A DNA stretch of 64,000 nt from Bin55 sp965203735. GTDB lineage: Bacteria > Pseudomonadota > Gammaproteobacteria > Pseudomonadales > Azotimanducaceae. The DNA is taken from the NCBI GenBank assembly GCA_965203735.1, contig OZ241909.1, positions 3,534,001-3,598,000 on the forward strand, given 5' to 3'. How positions within the stretch are numbered: position 1 is the stretch's first letter; the number at the start of each line of letters is the position of its first letter. Shown piece by piece: positions 9,048 to 17,379 of the stretch. The notes under the pieces were generated by a model that was not told where the DNA came from, ran no database searches, and saw only the letters and a list, made by a program, of their open reading frames with translations. A program made the translations under genes and the position numbers.

Positions 9048-10126
9048 GGCCAATCCTCGGACGGGGTCATGAATGTGCCCGATGTAATGTACGCAAGTCT
9101 CCAGTACCAACCCGCCGCATTGGGGTCTCCCTCAAGCGGAAGAAGAATTACGTTCACCGGAATTCCCGATGGCAAAGAGGGAATCGCATTATTGAAAATG
9201 CGGCGCCGTTGAATGGGACTAACCTTGGTACGGCGTGAATTTCGATTTTCTAGAGTTGGCAGACCATCGGTGATGAGGAAGATGTTGTCAGGAAGCGGCG
9301 ACATTTCGGAGACCATGACGAACAAGGCTTCCAAGTTGGTTCCGTTGCTTGGCGGCACCTCGCGAAGACCAGCAATTGCCTGATCAACGGCATCTCCGTC
9401 TGTTGCCAGATGCCACTCTCCTGTTCCCACAATGAGACGGGATTGGTCGTTGAACGTAGCTATCTGCAAATTGCTGTCGAGTGGGATATTGGCAGCAAGC
9501 CACTCGACAGTGTCTACAGCTTGAATCCATTTGGGCGACTCCAGTTGTTTTTCGACTGCCATGTTGCGTTTTCGCAAGACATTCACGATCGACGAGTCCA
9601 ACATGCTTCCCGAATTGTCTAACGCAACTAGAACATGCTTCCCGCCCATGTAGAGCCCAGTGAGATATTGGCGATCACCTTCACCTTCGATTTCGATGAC
9701 ATCACGTTGTTGGGACGCTCGTCTCTCGAGAAGCTTGACTTCATCCTCAGTGCTTTCGACATCTGAAAGCATCTTTTCGATGGAGTCGCTTTGATCGAGC
9801 GCAACTTTCTCGATGACCTCCACATCTTCCTGCTTCTCTTCGATCTGCTCGATCAACTCTTCCGTCTTTTCTTTCTGTTCCGCAATGCGAAGCGCAAGCT
9901 GACCCACAACCTCTCGGAGTTCGGCCAAATTTTCGGCTCCAGTGCGAGCCAGATAGTCGACCCGTCTCAATTCGGCAAGTTGATCACGATTCGTGGTATT
10001 GATGGTGTCTTCGGTCTGATGGTTGATGATCAAGAAAATCATCACCACGGCACCGAACCCGCCGGCCATCACATCAAGGAAGGACAACGTAAAGACGTTG
10101 AGAGGACGTCTTCGCGATTTAGCCAT
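9044..10126 (-). CDS. Membrane-anchored VWA protein with ExbD-like helix (A)
   Basis: A 360-residue protein. ATG 10126 overlaps the end of the actin-like gene by 8 bases. Alternative upstream codons would add only five residues. The order is a basic cytoplasmic end (MAKSRRRP), one membrane helix containing SFLDVMAGGFGAVVMIFLI with Asp18 in the ExbD/MotB proton-carrier place, a coiled coil at about 47-150, and a VWA domain to the end. The metal site looks complete: DNSGS at 170-174, Thr263 in NGTN and Asp287 in ITDG. VWA domains bind partner proteins through such a site. It precedes its paralogue with a 4-base overlap. I infer that it pairs with the channel protein at 11392-12189; nothing in the sequence names the ligand. 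Confidence 0.82.
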   Translation of the reverse strand: MAKSRRRPLNVFTLSFLDVMAGGFGAVVMIFLIINHQTEDTINTTNRDQLAELRRVDYLARTGAENLAELREVVGQLALRIAEQKEKTEELIEQIEEKQEDVEVIEKVALDQSDSIEKMLSDVESTEDEVKLLERRASQQRDVIEIEGEGDRQYLTGLYMGGKHVLVALDNSGSMLDSSIVNVLRKRNMAVEKQLESPKWIQAVDTVEWLAANIPLDSNLQIATFNDQSRLIVGTGEWHLATDGDAVDQAIAGLREVPPSNGTNLEALFVMVSEMSPLPDNIFLITDGLPTLENRNSRRTKVSPIQRRRIFNNAIPSLPSGIPVNVILLPLEGDPNAAGWYWRLAYITSGTFMTPSEDWP

Positions 10127-11390
10127 CAGACTGGACCGCAATCAACTCGTATTCAACTGCAGATGCCACAATCGAGTCACCGATCTTGACTGACACCGGA
10201 CTCGAAACTCTTTGGCCGTTGACCTCCACAATCGCACCATCGACAGGCACCACTTCCCATCCTCCGGCATTGGTGTTTATTTGAAAGTCGAGCGTAGCTC
10301 CTCCCAAGTCACCGGATGTGAAACTCTTGCCAATTGGATACGCAATGGATTGTCGTAGAACATGGGTAGGCGCTGGGAGAGAAACGGCTTCTTCAGAAAC
10401 ACTAGAACGTTCTCGTTCTACATGGGGGACTTCCACATGAAGAGATCGAGAATCCGCCTGCACATCCGAAGCTTCCAACCTGCCGATTGCATCTGCCAAA
10501 TCCGAAAGGTCACGATCAACACAGGAACTACCTGCTGAATTCAAGAATTCGACCAGTCCCGGCAGTATGGACGAATCGCTTGACAGCAATACGGGGCAGC
10601 CTTGATCGATGTAAGTCAGGACTCCGCGATAGTGTTCGTGAGCCGCTGCAGCTAATTCCGTTCGAGACAATTCAACCTGTCGGACATTTCCAAGATGTTC
10701 TACATGAACGATGTTCGTCTCTTCGTCGGATGCTACAAAGTGCCACAATTGATCGAACACCTGTTGCTCTGTACTAGCGAATTTTCTTGGATCGAATCGT
10801 GCACTGTCCAAGAATCGATCGGTCGCATGTCGAATCCAAGCATTCAACAAAGGGAGCAATCCCAACCGAGACACGACCGAAACACGTACCTTGCTCACTA
10901 CGTCCTCGACTGAGAGTTGAGTGACAACGGTACGATGAAGTCCAATATCCAAAAACACACACGTTCCGTTCACTTCAGAGGTCGCAGCCGCGGCTACACC
11001 TCTATCCACAAAGTCGGCAATGCGAAGCTCAGCTTGAACCGCTATTCCATATAGCAATGCTATTTGTGCGTTGGACAAGTTGCCAGGAACCGTAACCCAC
11101 ACAGGGTCGTCACTCTGCAAATCGCTTTGCTCACACATTTCTGAAATTTGTCGAAATATGAGATCAGCTTGGGTCTCCGCGGCAAAACCACTCGGATGAA
11201 CGGGACTCTGATCCAGCTTTTGCCAATATTGGCTTTGTTCCTGATCAGGTTGCAGTTTTATCTTCGCAAGTGCATCTCCTCCAAAGGAGAGTTGCTTTGG
11301 TTCGACAAGTGCGATGCCAGGCTCTGCGTAGAGAATTTCTCCGTCGTTGATTAGCCTGACGTTTGTGTCAACAAGATCGAGAATCCACAT
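10119..11390 (-). CDS. MreB/Hsp70-like actin-fold ATPase with FHA-like tail
   Basis: A 423-residue cytoplasmic protein without signal or membrane segment. The start MWILDLVDTNVRLINDGEI and the following YAEPGIALV match the opening of MreB (phosphate-1 loop, then NEPSVVA). FLDIGLHRTVV at about 146-156 fits the phosphate-2 loop, normally DxGGGTT, here degenerate. The last 75 residues begin YPIGKSF and contain VEVNGQRVSSPVSVKIGDSI, which resembles an FHA-type beta-sandwich that reads phosphothreonine, though this is only a fold guess. It lies 1 base after the channel gene and overlaps the first VWA gene, so it is very likely a cytoplasmic partner of the membrane complex. ATP binding needs testing because the glycine-rich loop is weak. 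Confidence 0.6.
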   Translation of the reverse strand: MWILDLVDTNVRLINDGEILYAEPGIALVEPKQLSFGGDALAKIKLQPDQEQSQYWQKLDQSPVHPSGFAAETQADLIFRQISEMCEQSDLQSDDPVWVTVPGNLSNAQIALLYGIAVQAELRIADFVDRGVAAAATSEVNGTCVFLDIGLHRTVVTQLSVEDVVSKVRVSVVSRLGLLPLLNAWIRHATDRFLDSARFDPRKFASTEQQVFDQLWHFVASDEETNIVHVEHLGNVRQVELSRTELAAAAHEHYRGVLTYIDQGCPVLLSSDSSILPGLVEFLNSAGSSCVDRDLSDLADAIGRLEASDVQADSRSLHVEVPHVERERSSVSEEAVSLPAPTHVLRQSIAYPIGKSFTSGDLGGATLDFQINTNAGGWEVVPVDGAIVEVNGQRVSSPVSVKIGDSIVASAVEYELIAVQSDG

Positions 11391-11391
11391 C

Positions 11392-12189
11392 CTAACGAAC
11401 CTGCAAATGACGCAATAAGTTCTCGTCGCACCAAGACTCTACGGCGATCACGACTTCCTCCTGATACCTCTGCAACTGATAGACGAAGAACATAATCACA
11501 ATACTGATCACGAGAGCCACAAATGTCGAGTTGAACGCTACCCCCAAGCTCTCCGTGACTCCTGCGATGTCTCCCTGAACAGCCAAGTAGGCTTGGCCCA
11601 ATGCTTCTCCGATACCACGAACGGTGCCAATGAATCCAATGGATGGAATAGCCCAGGCGATGTAGCGGATCATGGCTAGTTCGCTATCGAGGCGATCGGC
11701 TTCAGCTTCGCATGACGTGCGCACGGCATCGGAAGCGTTTTGAACTGCTTGGGTCGTCTCGAATCTCTGTAGAGCCACCAATACAGTTCGCGAGAGCAGT
11801 CGACCACGTGTTTTCTCGGGCAAGGATTGAACTGGCCTCATGTAGCGCCGAGCGTCCTCTGGCAATACGCTAACGCCTTCGTCAATCCGAATTAGGTCGT
11901 TTTCCAGCAGTTTGCGCTCGGACATTGCACTCCACACCTTGGTTCCCATGATGGAGAACGCCCAAAACATCAAGATAAAACAGGTTTCCTGTTCATAATC
12001 GCGCAGTGTCACGTATAACGACCGTTCTGGGACAAACGCCTCCTCATTCTTAAGTCGCTCCGCCCGCTCTTCGAGCGTTGCATTTGCATTGGGTCGAATG
12101 ACGCTGGCATACACCAAGTGAACGACAAGGATTGATACCAACAATGCAAGCAATTGCGTGAGCAAAGTTGAGGTGACACGTCCTTTCAT
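11392..12189 (-). CDS. MotA/TolQ/ExbB-family proton channel protein
   Basis: A 265-residue integral membrane protein. Membrane segments are predicted at about 8-30, 66-84, 174-196 and 216-238. The family signature is plain in the last two: IPSIGFIGTVRGIGEALGQA at 181-200 corresponds to the ExbB P..G..GTV.G motif, and GVAFNSTFVALVISI at 216-230 carries the conserved Thr of the last helix. In ExbB, TolQ and MotA five copies surround two copies of a one-helix partner and convert proton flow into motion. A long cytoplasmic loop lies between helices 2 and 3. The two VWA genes downstream supply such one-helix partners. It ends 1 base before the actin-like gene. The family call is firm; the process driven is unknown. 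Confidence 0.9.
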   Translation of the reverse strand: MKGRVTSTLLTQLLALLVSILVVHLVYASVIRPNANATLEERAERLKNEEAFVPERSLYVTLRDYEQETCFILMFWAFSIMGTKVWSAMSERKLLENDLIRIDEGVSVLPEDARRYMRPVQSLPEKTRGRLLSRTVLVALQRFETTQAVQNASDAVRTSCEAEADRLDSELAMIRYIAWAIPSIGFIGTVRGIGEALGQAYLAVQGDIAGVTESLGVAFNSTFVALVISIVIMFFVYQLQRYQEEVVIAVESWCDENLLRHLQVR

Positions 12190-12198
12190 AGTTAATTC

Positions 12199-12561
12199 CT
12201 AAATATCCACTGGAAAATCTACGCCATAGTCTTCAGAGATTTCCTCGGATGGATCGAAAAAATCTGGTGTTTCAAGAGACTCTGAGTCTTCAGCTTCCTC
12301 GTCGGAGGTCGTTTCTTCTGAGCTGTTCAGGTCTTCAGAAACCGCTTGAGAATCTTCACTTGGCTCGTCGTCCACTGCAACCGGTGTAGGCAAATTCTCG
12401 TCTTCTTCAATGCTTGATCCTTCTTCGCTCTCCACAAAGTCGGGATCTGATGTTTCGTCTTGTTCGTTCTGAGCATGAACAAGCAACGAAACATAGGCCA
12501 AGGTGGCGACTACGGCGATCGCTACCATGCGAAATTGCTTAAGAGAGCGTCTATTCGGCAT
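12199..12561 (-). CDS. Small very acidic exported protein
   Basis: A 120-residue protein. ATG 12561 overlaps the end of the PEGA/FGE gene by 11 bases and gives a standard signal peptide, MPNRRSLKQFRMVAIAVVATLAYVSLLVHA, best split after the VHA. The remainder is almost entirely Asp, Glu, Ser, Thr and Pro, without predicted structure, and ends DYGVDFPVDI. Low-complexity acidic proteins of this sort may bind cations or keep basic partners apart, but no family can be named. It sits 9 bases before the channel gene and is evidently co-translated within the operon. The tail motif could be a docking peptide; that is speculation. Confidence 0.65.
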   Translation of the reverse strand: MPNRRSLKQFRMVAIAVVATLAYVSLLVHAQNEQDETSDPDFVESEEGSSIEEDENLPTPVAVDDEPSEDSQAVSEDLNSSEETTSDEEAEDSESLETPDFFDPSEEISEDYGVDFPVDI

Positions 12562-14596
12562 AGCGTGCAACTCTAAAACCAACGTCAGATCTCCCGTCTA
12601 TCCCGTAATCGCGGAACGACAGTCTTACGTCTGTGATGGTTCCATGGAGATAACTCGAGCCCCGGATGACGTGGTACTCACCATCTGTAGGACCCAAAAC
12701 ATCAACCGTACTGTGAGACTCTGGAATAGCGTAGAAGTCATGGGTCCATTCAGCAACATTTCCCCCGATATCGAAGAGTCCCTTTGAATTTCTTGGAAAC
12801 GTTCCGACGGGTGCACTGACTGAGTGGTTGTCATTGAAGTCATACAGAATTCGACTCACAATGTGTTGAGCCGCTCTGTCGGCATAGTTACCATGTCGGT
12901 CTGGAGGTGGCAAGTCCTCTCCCCATGGGAAATGCAATAACTCTTCCTCGTCGTTTACATGCCGAGCTACCCATGACCATTCGGCTTCAGTAGGCAATCG
13001 GTAACCTAGTGAGTTTCTATTAATGCCTACGACTCTGGCTCCTTCCACTCTGTAAAACGGTTCATGTCCTTCGCGTTCAGAGAGTGAGTTGCAATACAAA
13101 GCGGCTTCGTTCCAAGAAACATTGACGACAGGCTGATCGTCCTTATCCAGCGGCATCCCCTGGTACTCACCTGAATTGTGTCCTGTGGCGAACACGCGGA
13201 ATTGTGCATTGGTAACTTCGTGCGCCGAGATGTAGAACATTCGTCCTAGTTCCGCCGTGCGGAACACTTCGTTGGCGCGTCGACCTGGCTGACGCCGAGA
13301 CGCTCCCATCAGGATCGTAGTTGGTTCAAACAGCAGTAGAGCTTGACCGTCAATGGTTGAGCGCACTTCCTCTAGTTTCTTTATTCGCGCTTCTTCCAAC
13401 GTCAGGAGTTCTACTCTCAGGTTTTGTTTTAGTCCAGGTTGAATGATCAAATCATTGCTATAACCTGCGTGGCCTTCCATCTTTAGCTCGACTGAATGTC
13501 GCACTGCGTGCAGGACAAACGTGTCATTGCTTCTGCCGATCATGTGACCGTTTACCCAAACTTCGGCACCTTCGGGCCGCGTTGTAACAGTCAAGCTTCC
13601 AGTCGCTTCTTCAAGCTCGAAGGCGATACTTAGATTTTGGCCAGATGGAACAGTAACGTTGCGCAACCCTCGTTCGTATCCGACAAGTAATGCCTCGACC
13701 ACATGTTCTTCGTCGGGTTCAACTTCCACACTAATCGGCGTTACTCCGTGATATTGGGCGTCTATATTCACGGTCGCGCCCGTCGGTTCGGATGTAATCG
13801 ACAACACTCCGTCCAATGGCTCTAACACCACTGCGTCCAACGACCGCCGCTCCCCGGCCGTAACAAACACGATATCGGACCACTCAGCAAAACCGGGTTT
13901 CTTGAGTGTTATCTTGTGTTCTCCCGCAAGAATCTCGACCGGTCCTGGGGTCACAAAACCGGAATCGACATCATCGAGATAAACAGTGGCTGCTTCGGGT
14001 GACGTAGGAATCTCAACATTTGCCCAATTGGGGGCTAGATCCAGATGTACTACCTGCACTTTGCGCTTGCCTTCAATGACGACACTAGTCGCTCCATCTA
14101 TGTGGCGAGGCGCACTAAACTCAAACGTTGCTTCCCCCGCTGAAACCGGAATTTGCAAGGGAGTTCTGCCAAGAACCTCGCCGTTCATGGCCACCTCAGC
14201 ACCAGTAGGAGAAGAGCTGAACTCGACATCACCTGGAAGTTTTTTGAGCTCAATCGGAAAAGTTTGATCGCCATCACGGGTGACTTCGATAGAAAGTGTT
14301 AATTCAAAGTAGCCTTCAGCCTCTGCTTGCACATCGTAGTTTCCAGGACGCATCAAATAGGTATCGCCCGTAGGTATGACAATCCCACCCGTGATTGCGA
14401 GAGTGCCATCGGAAACATTTGACTCAAATCGCACGGACTTCGCTGTAAAAAGAAACCAGAGAATTACTGCTGCAACTAAGACAACTAGAACGGTCGTGAG
14501 TTGCAGCCAAGGAACAAACCACCTCCTACGTGGCGGTCGAAGAGGAGTTGGCTCAAAAGGTTCTGGTCTAAGGACTTGGTCTGCGCCGTTGGTCAT
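12551..14596 (-). CDS. Membrane protein with four PEGA-like repeats and an FGE-fold domain
   Basis: A 681-residue protein. One membrane helix at about 26-50 (after PPRRR) suggests a short cytoplasmic end and a large periplasmic part. Four PEGA-like beta repeats follow, at about 121-190, 192-261, 262-330 and 332-400, with cores PTGAEVAMNG, PEAATVYLDD, PTGATVNIDA and PEGAEVWVNG. The last 260 residues are a formylglycine-generating-enzyme (SUMF1/EgtB) fold, shown by YRLPTEAEW (532-540), GGNVAEW (611-617) and GFRVAR (673-678). The paired C-terminal Cys of real FGE are absent, so it is probably a binding module, perhaps for protein or sugar. It starts 13 bases after the coiled-coil gene. A link to cell-wall or surface structures is inference from PEGA domains. 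Confidence 0.85.
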   Translation of the reverse strand: MTNGADQVLRPEPFEPTPLRPPRRRWFVPWLQLTTVLVVLVAAVILWFLFTAKSVRFESNVSDGTLAITGGIVIPTGDTYLMRPGNYDVQAEAEGYFELTLSIEVTRDGDQTFPIELKKLPGDVEFSSSPTGAEVAMNGEVLGRTPLQIPVSAGEATFEFSAPRHIDGATSVVIEGKRKVQVVHLDLAPNWANVEIPTSPEAATVYLDDVDSGFVTPGPVEILAGEHKITLKKPGFAEWSDIVFVTAGERRSLDAVVLEPLDGVLSITSEPTGATVNIDAQYHGVTPISVEVEPDEEHVVEALLVGYERGLRNVTVPSGQNLSIAFELEEATGSLTVTTRPEGAEVWVNGHMIGRSNDTFVLHAVRHSVELKMEGHAGYSNDLIIQPGLKQNLRVELLTLEEARIKKLEEVRSTIDGQALLLFEPTTILMGASRRQPGRRANEVFRTAELGRMFYISAHEVTNAQFRVFATGHNSGEYQGMPLDKDDQPVVNVSWNEAALYCNSLSEREGHEPFYRVEGARVVGINRNSLGYRLPTEAEWSWVARHVNDEEELLHFPWGEDLPPPDRHGNYADRAAQHIVSRILYDFNDNHSVSAPVGTFPRNSKGLFDIGGNVAEWTHDFYAIPESHSTVDVLGPTDGEYHVIRGSSYLHGTITDVRLSFRDYGIDGRSDVGFRVARYAE

Positions 14597-14609
14597 GACT
14601 TAACGCAGG

Positions 14610-16010
14610 TTAGATTTCGTGTTCGCAAATGATCGAGACAGGATCCATGCCCTGCTCTACGAATATCGTCTTACGTACATCCAAGCGACCATCTCTACTT
14701 CCTATGAGTTGATAGCGTCCTGGCCGCAACTGCAGCTCGTGCCGCTCAAATGCACCGAGTGCCCCTTTTGTACTTAGAGTTACCTCGGTTTCATTGTCAG
14801 AGACAAGAACGACGGGAATGTACTGCGAAGCGAGTTCAACGACTCCGATGAGTTCTTGTAGAGCGATATCAAACTCAGTACTGTGATTGCTGTACTTCTT
14901 GGCATCTGTGAGAACTTGCTGCGCATTTTCGAACGCTTCGTCTGCTGCTAACACACCTGGATCACTCAAAACAGCGTTGATTTGTTGGGTCAGTGTGAGA
15001 ATCTCGCGTACACGGTCTCTTCCCTCAATCGCAAACTCGAGTGTCGAATCGATTTCAAGCGCTTGTTCATAAGTCGCTAGTGCAGACGACAAATCCAATA
15101 CGTCCTCTTGTTCGAGCGCACTGCGCTGTAGGTCTGAAATGTGAGCGACTGTCCTAGATACTTGAGTCTCCTGAAGTCCCGTTTCGGCGGCTGAATTTCC
15201 TGGCTGTCGACGCAACACCTCATTGAACAAACGCTCCGCCTCTTCAAAGTCGTCTTGGTTCAACGCTTGATGACCCGATGTAAGCAAATCGTTTAACTCT
15301 TCCTTCGCACGCTCTGACAAAATGCCGTCCCTGCGTTCATTCAATCCAGGTGTCAATCCATCCAACTCTGCAGCGTCGTCAAGAAGCGACAAGGCTTCGT
15401 CCCAGTTTCCTCGCAGGCGTGCACGTTCACTCTCGCGAAGTAGTTCATTGATTCTTGGCAACCTTGCTACTCGCTGAAGGGCAGTTTGTGCAGACTGCTC
15501 CAACGGCTTGATTTCCGATGCATTGGTGAACGCCTCTCGTGAACTCTGAGTGTCCCGTTCATCCAATGCCTTAAACCCAGCTTTCATGGAATCATCAAAC
15601 TCGGTATTGATCGTTGCAATTAACTGTCGCAAGTCGTCGAGCGCACCCTCAAACTTCTCTTGTGCCGAGTCGAATTCCCGTTGGCCGAACAGAATGTCAC
15701 CTTCATTTGCTCGATCAATGATCTCGTTATAACGTGTCGAATGCTGTTCAGACCCAAGTTGGTTTTGTACGAAGTGATCCTGTAGCGCGCTGAAGTCATT
15801 AAGCGTGATCTGAGCTTGCTCTCTTGCACGTTCCAGTTGCGAATCCAAGAAAGGAAACTCTTGGTTCTCTGAATCGGGTGGACGAGCTATGGACTCTTCC
15901 TGGTCGTCTAAGGGATCTTCAGTTGCAGTTGGAAGGTGGTCTCGCTGTGGTACCCAGACGAAAATAGCGACTGCACATACAACGAACACCAACACCGCAA
16001 CGATTTGCAC
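14610..16010 (-). CDS. Membrane-anchored coiled-coil/TPR-like protein
   Basis: A protein of at least 466 residues. From GTG 16010 it begins straight with a membrane helix (QIVAVLVFVVCAVAIFVWV), which is followed by acidic linker, then long helical repeats of TPR type with WDEALSLLDDAAEL and FEEAERLFNEVLRRQPGN, and a C-terminal PEGA-like strand region ending LRPGRYQLIGSRDGRLDVRK. The reading frame is open for 62 more codons upstream, encoding a basic stretch PKRRR that would make a normal cytoplasmic end; a CTG at 16139 has GGGGAG seven bases before it. The true start is therefore probably upstream of 16010 and overlaps the previous gene. It is likely a periplasmic scaffold of the operon's complex. 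Confidence 0.7.
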   Translation of the reverse strand: MQIVAVLVFVVCAVAIFVWVPQRDHLPTATEDPLDDQEESIARPPDSENQEFPFLDSQLERAREQAQITLNDFSALQDHFVQNQLGSEQHSTRYNEIIDRANEGDILFGQREFDSAQEKFEGALDDLRQLIATINTEFDDSMKAGFKALDERDTQSSREAFTNASEIKPLEQSAQTALQRVARLPRINELLRESERARLRGNWDEALSLLDDAAELDGLTPGLNERRDGILSERAKEELNDLLTSGHQALNQDDFEEAERLFNEVLRRQPGNSAAETGLQETQVSRTVAHISDLQRSALEQEDVLDLSSALATYEQALEIDSTLEFAIEGRDRVREILTLTQQINAVLSDPGVLAADEAFENAQQVLTDAKKYSNHSTEFDIALQELIGVVELASQYIPVVLVSDNETEVTLSTKGALGAFERHELQLRPGRYQLIGSRDGRLDVRKTIFVEQGMDPVSIICEHEI

Positions 16011-16110
16011 GTGTCGTGCAGAAATCTGAAATCGAGAGTCTGTTCTGCGACGTTTGGGGTCGGAGGTTAGTCGCGGTTCTACCGGCTGAATTTGAACCGG
16101 CTGTGATGCC

Positions 16111-17379
16111 TCACGCGTCGTCTTGGAAGAATTCTTCAGTGACTTTCTCCCCAGACGCTTGGTTGTGGGTATCGGATTCTTGAGCTTGATCGTCGTCCTC
16201 TACGGGCAAACCCAGATCCTGGAAATAGAGTTCCCTTAGAAAGGTCTTAAGTTGACTAAGTTGCTCTTTTGCCGTTCCTTGAAGGGAAATTGTCGAATTT
16301 TCAAGCTCTATGGTATGAGGGGAGATTTCGCGTGCCGCAGCAACGCCAAACTCATGCAATGCGGAAGCGTGCATCCTCACGTTTTCGAGGTTCTGTATGC
16401 CACCCAATATTTCCGTAGCTCCACCGATGACACTTGAGTAGCCTCCGTACTCCGTCGGTGTGTGGCTGCTACGTTGCATGATGGCACCGCCCAAAACCAT
16501 CATAGCTCCTGCAATGAGGCGTGTGCGAGACTTGTTTCGATTCTCTCGCAAAGCCAGTGCATCGGAATAGGTCGCTTTCCTCCAGCTGTTGTATGGTCGC
16601 TCCATGTTAGCTGCGAAGTTGGAGTAATGCTCGTCCAAAGTATCGACGAACAACAGGTAGCGCTCGAGTACTTGGAGTACTCGACGCATGTTCGGATCGT
16701 CAGAGGTCGGTAGACGTGTCAGCTCATACTTGCCTGAAGTATCAACCGAAACATAGTTCCCAAAGGCATCAGGGTTCAGTTCGCGCGCGTGGCGCATCAA
16801 AGTAGTGTTCCGGATGTGCTGAATTTCCTCGTTCGAGAGAGATTCCATGAAGTCGAGCATGTCATTAGCGATCAACCTGTATGTCTTTCGAAACGGATCG
16901 CTTCGGTTCTGCTGATCCTCGTCGTAGTTGTACTTGCTCGCTAGAGTCTCGTACCAAGTCTCGATCCACACTTCGCCACGGGAATCCACGACCCTGACAG
17001 CCAACACTTGACGTTCCCCGTCAGAATGCAAGATTCCGCCTTCAATAAGAACGTCCACAACCTGTGCAGCTTCAGGAAGCACTCGGACCGCACCCCAATT
17101 GCCTGTTGACTGCAAGAAATCTTTTGCGTAGTTGGCAATGAAATTTGCTTCGGCCCTCCGTACTTCAGGTGTGATGTTCTCCGTGACGATGTCGTCATAA
17201 GCTTGGGGTATGTTCGAATCAAACACCGCAACGCCCACATCCAGCAAATTCTCTTCGTCTAGTGTGTGCCCCAGGCTACGGGGCGGTGCGACATCGACTT
17301 CCCGAAAAGTCGTGTTGACACAACCAGCGACAAGTAGGCTTGCGCCGGTCAACAGGCAAAGTTCGCGTACGAACTTCAC
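16111..17379 (-). CDS. Predicted lipoprotein, 422 residues
   Basis: A protein with signal peptide and lipobox LVAGC (Cys20). The mature part begins VNTTFREVDVAPP and contains a strand-rich region with NWGAVRVLPEAAQVVDVLIEG and LAVRVVDSRGEVWIETWYE, reminiscent of the GNA1162-like lipoproteins that test for other lipoproteins. A helical second half follows, with SRTRLIAGAMMVLGGAIMQ, a hydrophobic glycine-rich stretch near 290. The C-terminus is very acidic and polar. ATG 17379 overlaps the preceding stop by 4 bases (ATGA). The family is not recognised by name. It is the second gene of the operon and probably an outer-membrane or periplasmic part of the complex. Confidence 0.75.
   Translation of the reverse strand: MKFVRELCLLTGASLLVAGCVNTTFREVDVAPPRSLGHTLDEENLLDVGVAVFDSNIPQAYDDIVTENITPEVRRAEANFIANYAKDFLQSTGNWGAVRVLPEAAQVVDVLIEGGILHSDGERQVLAVRVVDSRGEVWIETWYETLASKYNYDEDQQNRSDPFRKTYRLIANDMLDFMESLSNEEIQHIRNTTLMRHARELNPDAFGNYVSVDTSGKYELTRLPTSDDPNMRRVLQVLERYLLFVDTLDEHYSNFAANMERPYNSWRKATYSDALALRENRNKSRTRLIAGAMMVLGGAIMQRSSHTPTEYGGYSSVIGGATEILGGIQNLENVRMHASALHEFGVAAAREISPHTIELENSTISLQGTAKEQLSQLKTFLRELYFQDLGLPVEDDDQAQESDTHNQASGEKVTEEFFQDDA

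Noticed and set aside
12551..14596. A sulfatase-maturing formylglycine-generating enzyme
   Set aside because: The catalytic Cys pair is missing and no sulfatase gene lies nearby.
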